Source: Dastarcus helophoroides | Lineage: Eukaryota; Arthropoda; Insecta; Coleoptera; Bothrideridae | Direction of reading: 5' to 3' | Assembly (NCBI GenBank): GCA_028583605.1 | Contig: CM053332.1 | Span: forward strand, 19,592,851 to 19,656,850 | Length of the DNA stretch: 64,000 bases | In this document: positions 58,458-64,000 of the stretch, piece after piece | Layout: each line of letters opens with the position of its first letter | Position numbering within the stretch: position 1 is the first letter of the stretch | Notes under the pieces: generated by a model | What the model was told of the DNA's origin: nothing | Databases searched by the model: none | The model's input: only the letters and a program-made list of their open reading frames with translations | Program-made: the position numbers and the translations under genes

Positions 58458-59372
58458 ATGTCATAAGAATTCGGAAATTGATGAAAACTTATCTTAATAG
58501 GTTATGAAAACAAATGTCAAAAGTTTAATAAACTCTAATGTCTAATAAATGCTGAATATGAACTGAAGTAGATATATCAAGAGAGTTCTGGACCCGAAGT
58601 GACGTCAAACCTTCTTTGGGTATCTATCCTGCTAAACAAGTACAATTGTACAACTAAAACCAATCTTTAGACAAATACTTTCAACATTAAAACCAACTGG
58701 TAGACAAGCAGTTGTATGACGTAAACCATCTGATAATCAACTGTCAGACAAGTGATTGTATTTTTTTTGTGGGATGGACTGGTTCTTGGTTATTTTCAAA
58801 AATTGAAATACAAATTTTGTCCCCTCTAACCAAGAAAGATTACAACACAACTAAGGTTGCTCTAACGCATTTCGACAGCCAAGCTGTCATCTTCAGAGAG
58901 AATACAGTATATCTCTGAAGATGATAGCTTGGTTGTCGAAACGCGTTTGAGCAACTTTTGTTGTGTTTTTAATCTTTTTTGGTTTCAGGGGACAAGATTT
59001 TTATTTCAATTTAAGTAGTTGTACTGAAAGAACAATTATGTAAATCAAATGTGTCCTGGAGAAGGCCACAATATTAAATAATCTCTAAATCGTCCCTTAA
59101 GGCAACAATTTACCTGTACCAAGTAATCGATTGGCCTTCTCTTAGGACACCACTCAGTTTACATAATTATTCCTTTAAAGCAACTACTTGTCTGACCTTT
59201 AGTTTTAATTGTACAGTTCTACTTGTGTAGCATGACAGATTGACAAAGCTATTACGCCACTTCCGGTCCAGAACTCTCCTGACATATCTACTTTTATATT
59301 CAGCAATATAACAGAGTTGACATTCCTATAACCTGCTAACTTAATTTCCCATTATTTCCAAATTCTTAAGTT
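58458..59372. mobile_element. Large foldback element (~0.9 kb) with nested palindrome P
   Basis: Left and right halves are inverted copies. GAGAGTTCTGGACC (58580) pairs with GGTCCAGAACTCTC (59265). GCTGAATAT (58552) pairs with ATATTCAGC (59297). ATAAGAATTCGGAAATT (58463) pairs with AATTTGG..-like sequence near 59360. Inside the right half, AATTATGTAAAT..GTGTCCTGGAGAAGGCC (59034) pairs with TGGCCTTCTCTTAGGACACC (59132). A P element interrupts the middle. No coding sequence; superfamily unknown. Confidence 0.75.
58769..59012 (+). repeat. Palindromic repeat family P, near-complete copy
   Basis: GGGATGGACTGGTTCTTGGT at left, inner stem GCTCTAACGCATTTCGACAG against GTCGAAACGCGTTTGAGC, centre CAGAGAGAATACAGTATATC, right end GACAAGATTTTTATTTCAAT. 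Nested in the foldback element, so younger than it. Confidence 0.75.
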
Positions 59373-60147
59373 ATTTTTCTAAAATTTTGATTTTTTAAAA
59401 ATTTTTGCATTTTATATTTTGTTTTGTTTTAAAAAACCGACTTTTTTCAAAATTTCAACATCTTTAAATATTCCCACTTTATTTTGAAATTTCCACTTCT
59501 CTGAAAATGTCGACTTTTTGTCAGGGTTTGGACTTTTTGCAAAAATCAGTCTACTTTTTTTAAATTTGTAGTTTTGCAAAAATTGCTATCCTTTGGAAAC
59601 TTTAAATTTTTTTAAAAACTTTATTTCTTTGAAAATTCTAACTTTTTTCAAAAGTGTGGATTTATTCAAAGTATTGGTTTTCTTCAGAATTTCAATTTGA
59701 TTTCAAAATTTAAACTTATTCAAACTTTTCAAGACTTTCGTCCCATAATTTCCAATTTTTGAAAATTTAAACATTTTTGAAAAATTCAACCTTTTAAAAA
59801 TTTCAACCTTTTAAAAATTTTAACGTTTTAAAAATTTCCATTTTTAGGTTTCTTTTATGAAAATTTAGATACTTGAATTTTTTTGACATTGTTTTTAAAT
59901 TTCTGACGTTTTTTTGATAATCACGAATGTTTTGAAAGATATTTTAAGTTTCAATTTTATTTAAAAACAACCAACTTTTTCCCAAAATTTCGAGCTTTTC
60001 ACAATATTTACAGTTTTTATTTTACATGTCAAGGTCAAAGTTTAGATTGTTTTCCCTCTTTGAAAGTTTTAACTTTTCTGAAAATTTTTAAAAGCTAGAT
60101 TTTTGCAAAAATTTGTTATTTATTTAGAATTTTTTTTTTAATTTTAA
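59373..60147. other. AT-rich DNA, no gene
   Basis: Pyrimidine-oriented low-complexity sequence with no clear higher period. Confidence 0.6.
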
Positions 60148-60417
60148 ACATGCCAGTAGAATGCAACCTAGACTACAAATTTATGCAGCCCTCCGGGCGT
60201 CTATAATGAATCATAGGTAACTGAACTACCAACAGTTGAAACACTGCCACCTAGCGAAGCGGTTGCTCTCTAGGAAAAAGTTTCCAGAAGACAAAGATTC
60301 TAATGCACAGACCAATAGGTTTGAACATTTATCAGATTCGAAGTCTTTTGGGAACATTTTCCTAGAGAGCAACCGCTTCGCTAGGTGGCAGTGTTTTAAC
60401 TGTTGGTAGTTGAGCTA
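60148..60417 (+). repeat. Dispersed repeat B with internal inverted arms
   Basis: GCAACCTAGACTACAAATTT through TAATGCACAGACCAATAGGT. The arm 60219-60295 (AACACTGCCACCTAGCGAAG) is inverted at 60348-60417 (CTTCGCTAGGTGGCAGTGTT). Its right edge fuses to the 190-bp satellite at GAGCTACC. Confidence 0.7.
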
Positions 60418-63400
60418 CCAAAACTGTATAAAATGCCTTGGGGATATCAAAGAAAATAGCTCCTACCACCTGATTCCAATTCATGTAGTAATGATTATTT
60501 TAACCATTCCCACCTTCATTCAAAATATAAGCTGCTGCAGCAATCGACTTTGAACCATCGTTAAAGGTATCCTGAAGTGATGCATCTTGTAGACTAATTC
60601 TAGGTACCAAAACTGTATAAAATGCCTTGGGGATATCAAAGAAAATAGCTCCTACCACCTGATTCCAATTCATGTAGTGAATAATTATTTACATCATTTC
60701 CACCTTCATTCAAAATATGTGCTGGTACAGCAATCGACTTTGAACCATCGTTAAAGGTATCCTGAAGTGATGCATCTTGTAGACTAATTCTAGGTACCAA
60801 AACTGTATAAAATGCCTTGGGGATATCAAAGAGAATAGCTCCTACCACCTGATTCCAATTCATGTAGTGAATAATTATTTACATCATTTCCACCTTCATT
60901 CAAAATATAAGCTGCTGCAGCAATCGACTTTGAACCATCGTTAAAGGTATCCTGAACTGATGCATCTTGTAGACTAATTCTAGGTACCAAAACTGTATAA
61001 AATGCCTTGGGGATATCAAAGAAAATAGCTCCTACCACCTGATTCCAATTCATGTAGTGAATAATTATTTACATCATTTCCACCTTCATTCAAAATATAA
61101 GCTGCTGCAGCAATCGACTTTGAACCATCGTTAAAGGTATCCTGAAGTGATGCATCTTGTAGACTAATTCTAGGTACCAAAACTGTATAAAATGCCTTGG
61201 GGATATCAAAGAAAATAGCTCCTACCACCTGATTCCAATTCATGTAGTGAATAATTATTTACATCATTTCCACCTTCATTCAAAATATAAGCTGCTGCAG
61301 CAATCGACTTTGAACCATCGTTAAAGGTATCCTGAAGTGATGCATCTTGTAGACTAATTCTAGGTACCAAAACTGTATAAAATGCCTTGGGGATATCAAA
61401 GAAAATAGCTCCTACCACCTGATTCCAATTCATGTAGTAATGATTATTTTAACCATTCCCACCTTCACTCTAAATATGCGCTGGTGCAGCAATCAACTTT
61501 GAACCATCGTTAAAGGTATCCTGAAGTGATGCATCTTGTAGACTAATTCTAGGTACCAAAACTGTATAAAATGCCTTGGGGATATCAAAGAAAATAGCTC
61601 CTACCACCTGATTCCAATTCATGTAGTGAATAATTATTTACATCATTTCCACCTTCATTCAAAATATAAGCTGCTGCAGCAATCGACTTTGAACCATCGT
61701 TAAAGGTATCCTGAAGTGATGCATCTTGTAGACTAATTCTAGGTACCAAAACTGTATAAAATGCCTTGGGGATATCAAAGAAAATAGCTCCTACCACCTG
61801 ATTCCAATTCATGTAGTAATGATTATTTTAACCATTCCCACCTTCACTCTAAATATGCGCTGGTGCAGCAATCGACTTTGAACCATCGTTAAAGGTATCC
61901 TGAAGTGATGCATCTTGTAGACTAATTCTAGGTACCAAAACTGTATAAAATGCCTTGGGGATATCAAAGAAAATAGCTCCTACCACCTGATTCCAATTCA
62001 TGTAGTGAATAATTATTTACATCATTTCCACCTTCATTCAAAATATAAGCTGCTGCAGCAATCGACTTTGAACCATCGTTAAAGGTATCCTGAACTGATG
62101 CATCTTGTAGACTAATTCTAGGTACCAAAACTGTATAAAATGCCTTGGGGATATCAAAGAAAATAGCTCCTACCACCTGATTCCAATTCATGTAGTGAAT
62201 AATTATTTACATCATTTCCACCTTCATTCAAAATATAAGCTGCTGCAGCAATCGACTTTGAACCATCGTTAAAGGTATCCTGAAGTGATGCATCTTGTAG
62301 ACTAATTCTAGGTACCAAAACTGTATAAAATGCCTTGGGGATATCAAAGAAAATAGCTCCTACCACCTGATTCCAATTCATGTAGTGAATAATTATTTAC
62401 ATCATTTCCACCTTCATTCAAAATATAAGCTGCTGCAGCAATCGACTTTGAACCATCGTTAAAGGTATCCTGAACTGATGCATCTTGTAGACTAATTCTA
62501 GGTACCAAAACTGTATAAAATGCCTTGGGGATATCAAAGAAAATAGCTCCTACCACCTGATTCCAATTCATGTAGTGAATAATTATTTACATCATTTCCA
62601 CCTTCATTCAAAATATAAGCTGCTGCAGCAATCGACTTTGAACCATCGTTAAAGGTATCCTGAAGTGATGCATCTTGTAGACTAATTCTAGGTACCAAAA
62701 CTGTATAAAATGCCTTGGGGATATCAAAGAAAATAGCTCCTACCACCTGATTCCAATTCATGTAGTGAATAATTATTTACATCATTTCCACCTTCATTCA
62801 AAATATAAGCTGCTGCAGCAATCGACTTTGAACCATCGTTAAAGGTATCCTGAAGTGATGCATCTTGTAGACTAATTCTAGGTACCAAAACTGTATAAAA
62901 TGCCTTGGGGATATCAAAGAAAATAGCTCCTACCACCTGATTCCAATTCATGTAGTAATGATTATTTTAACCATTCCCACCTTCACTCTAAATATGCGCT
63001 GGTGCAGCAATCAACTTTGAACCATCGTTAAAGGTATCCTGAAGTGATGCATCTTGTAGACTAATTCTAGGTACCAAAACTGTATAAAATGCCTTGGGGA
63101 TATCAAAGAAAATAGCTCCTACCACCTGATTCCAATTCATGTAGTAATGATTATTTTAACCATTCCCACCTTCACTCTAAATATGCGCTGGTGCAGCAAT
63201 CAACTTTGAACCATCGTTAAAGGTATCCTGAAGTGATGCATCTTGTAGACTAATTCTAGGTACCAAAACTGTATAAAATGCCTTGGGGATATCAAAGAAA
63301 ATAGCTCCTACCACCTGATTCCAATTCATGTAGTAATGATTATTTTAACCATTCCCACCTTCACTCTAAATATGCGCTGGTGCAGCAATCGACTTTGAAC

Positions 63401-63505
63401 CATCGTTAAAGGTATCCTGAACTGATGCATCTTGTAGACTAATTCTAGGTACCAAAACTGTATAAAATGCCTTGGGGATATCAAAGAAAATTGCTTCTAC
63501 TACTC
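60418..63505 (-). repeat. 190-bp satellite derived from a reverse transcriptase segment, ~16 copies
   Basis: Head-to-tail units of 190 bp (type A) or 189 bp (type B), almost identical. On the minus strand each reads AIFFDIPKAFYTVLVPRISL, the motif A region of a jockey-like reverse transcriptase with its FDI Asp, then QDTFNDGSKS. The period is not a multiple of 3, so the frame stops after 75 codons in most type A units. Type B linkers (AATGATTATTTTAACCATTC) occupy the three units next to the RT remnant and two interior units (near 61431 and 61810). Type A (GTGAATAATTATTTACATC) fills the rest. The leftmost unit is a B/A hybrid. Confidence 0.95.
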
Positions 63506-63650
63506 GATTCCAGTTCATGCTGTGAGTGATTTTTTCGACCATTCGTAGCAATTCGAGGTATTCGAACTTAAATTGTTTCTTAAGAATGACGTCGCGATCG
63601 CTGATGATGTTCTGCAAACGCTTCTTTTAAATCCAACTTGTATTCTTGAT
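63506..63650 (-). pseudogene. Jockey-like RT remnant at the satellite edge (upstream of motif A)
   Basis: Minus-strand frame from 63617: MQNIISDRDVILKKQFKFEY, then LELLRMVEKITHSMNWNRVV, then EAIFFDIPKAF entering the array. The order L-L-R-x-V-E-x-I..F-x-D-I-x-K-A-F is that of the segment leading to reverse transcriptase motif A in jockey-like elements. It continues seamlessly into the first satellite unit. It therefore marks the coding sequence from which the unit was cut. Confidence 0.7.
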
Positions 63651-63714
63651 TGACTAAAGTATTCTAAAAATCTGTCTGTCGTTATTTGGTGACCAACTCT
63701 GGACTAGAGAATTA

Positions 63715-64000
63715 TCAATTAAAGCTGCCATCTGCCCAAAGTGCTAATATCGTCTGGTCGGTTCTTGGAATATCTGCTGCAAAGAGGGAGTATAGAAACG
63801 GTGATAAGACAGAACCTTGAGGTAAACCGTACCACAACCTACACTGGTTAGGTAGTTCTTGTCCCACCTTCACTCCAGATAAGCGTTGGTGAAGCAACGA
63901 ACTTATCATTTGAACCATCGTTAGAGGCATCCCGAACTACTGCATCATGTAGACTAATTCTTGCTGCCAAACTATGTCAAATACCTTGGAGATATAAAAA
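63715..64000 (-). pseudogene. Jockey-like reverse transcriptase fragment, motifs A to C
   Basis: Minus strand from the window edge: ISKVFDIVWQQELVYMM (motif A, Asp at the SKVFD position), then MPLTMVQMISSLLHQRLSGV. Next is YGLPQGSVLSPFLYSLFAAD (motif B) and ILALWADGSFN, where the catalytic box reads WADG in place of YADD/FADD. There is a stop between QELVYMM and GMPLTM. 63830-64000 is recognisably homologous to the 190-bp unit (TTTGAACCATCGTTA, CATGTAGACTAATTCT). It is cut by the window edge and inactive. Confidence 0.8.

Noticed and set aside
60636..62951. Ten near-identical 75-codon frames on the minus strand
   Set aside because: Each is the same satellite unit. The 190-bp period breaks the frame in every unit, so this is not a gene family.

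Overview
This window looks like eukaryotic, almost certainly insect, intergenic or deep-intronic DNA. It is very AT-rich. It carries Tc1/mariner, pogo, hAT, gypsy-type LTR and jockey/RTE-like non-LTR elements, and many tandem arrays and foldback elements. The transposon mix would fit a beetle or another insect with a large genome, but no host gene is visible to settle this. I find no host protein-coding gene, rRNA, intact tRNA or CRISPR array. Every recognisable protein fragment belongs to a transposable element, and most are broken.

Layout. 1-935 is an AT-rich repeat with a hAT-like end, followed by a tRNA-like sequence (936-1003). 1-5.5 kb is otherwise mostly ordinary DNA with a few foldback remnants. 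5.5-9.3 kb holds a ~400-bp tandem array, then a duplicated unit made of a non-LTR C-terminal tail and a purine microsatellite that reaches ~890 bp in the second copy. 9.57-11.1 kb has a foldback element and a diverged ~445-bp tandem duplication. 11.8-13.65 kb is a damaged reverse transcriptase with internal duplications. 14.435-17.649 kb is a complete but decayed pogo-like transposon. 18.13-20.37 kb is a nearly intact mariner-type element with ~430-bp inverted ends and one frameshift in an A9 run.

20.7-29.3 kb holds palindromic repeats, a 254-bp array, a 331-bp satellite and a 38-bp-stem hairpin. 29.4-34 kb has two CAGTTTT-based arrays, of 7-bp and 13-bp period. 35.5-43.7 kb is dominated by AT-rich arrays (329-bp and 202-bp units, then long duplications). 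43.7-52.4 kb carries three solo LTRs, each with a perfect 4-bp target duplication, and a 5.74-kb transposase-less hAT-like element with a perfect 8-bp target duplication. 53.4-57 kb is again AT-rich arrays. 58.46-59.37 kb is a large foldback element with a palindromic repeat nested in it. 60.4-63.5 kb is a 190-bp satellite that appears to derive from a reverse transcriptase fragment whose relatives lie at 63.5-64.0 kb.

Two themes stand out. One is satellite birth from a coding transposon fragment at the right edge. The other is a dialect of AT-rich DNA built on a ~20-bp AAATTTCGACTTTTTT-like unit. It switches strand, is amplified at several higher periods, and in at least two cases lies inside or beside hAT-like ends. 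All repeat boundaries were read by eye, so those marked approximate can be off by tens of bases.
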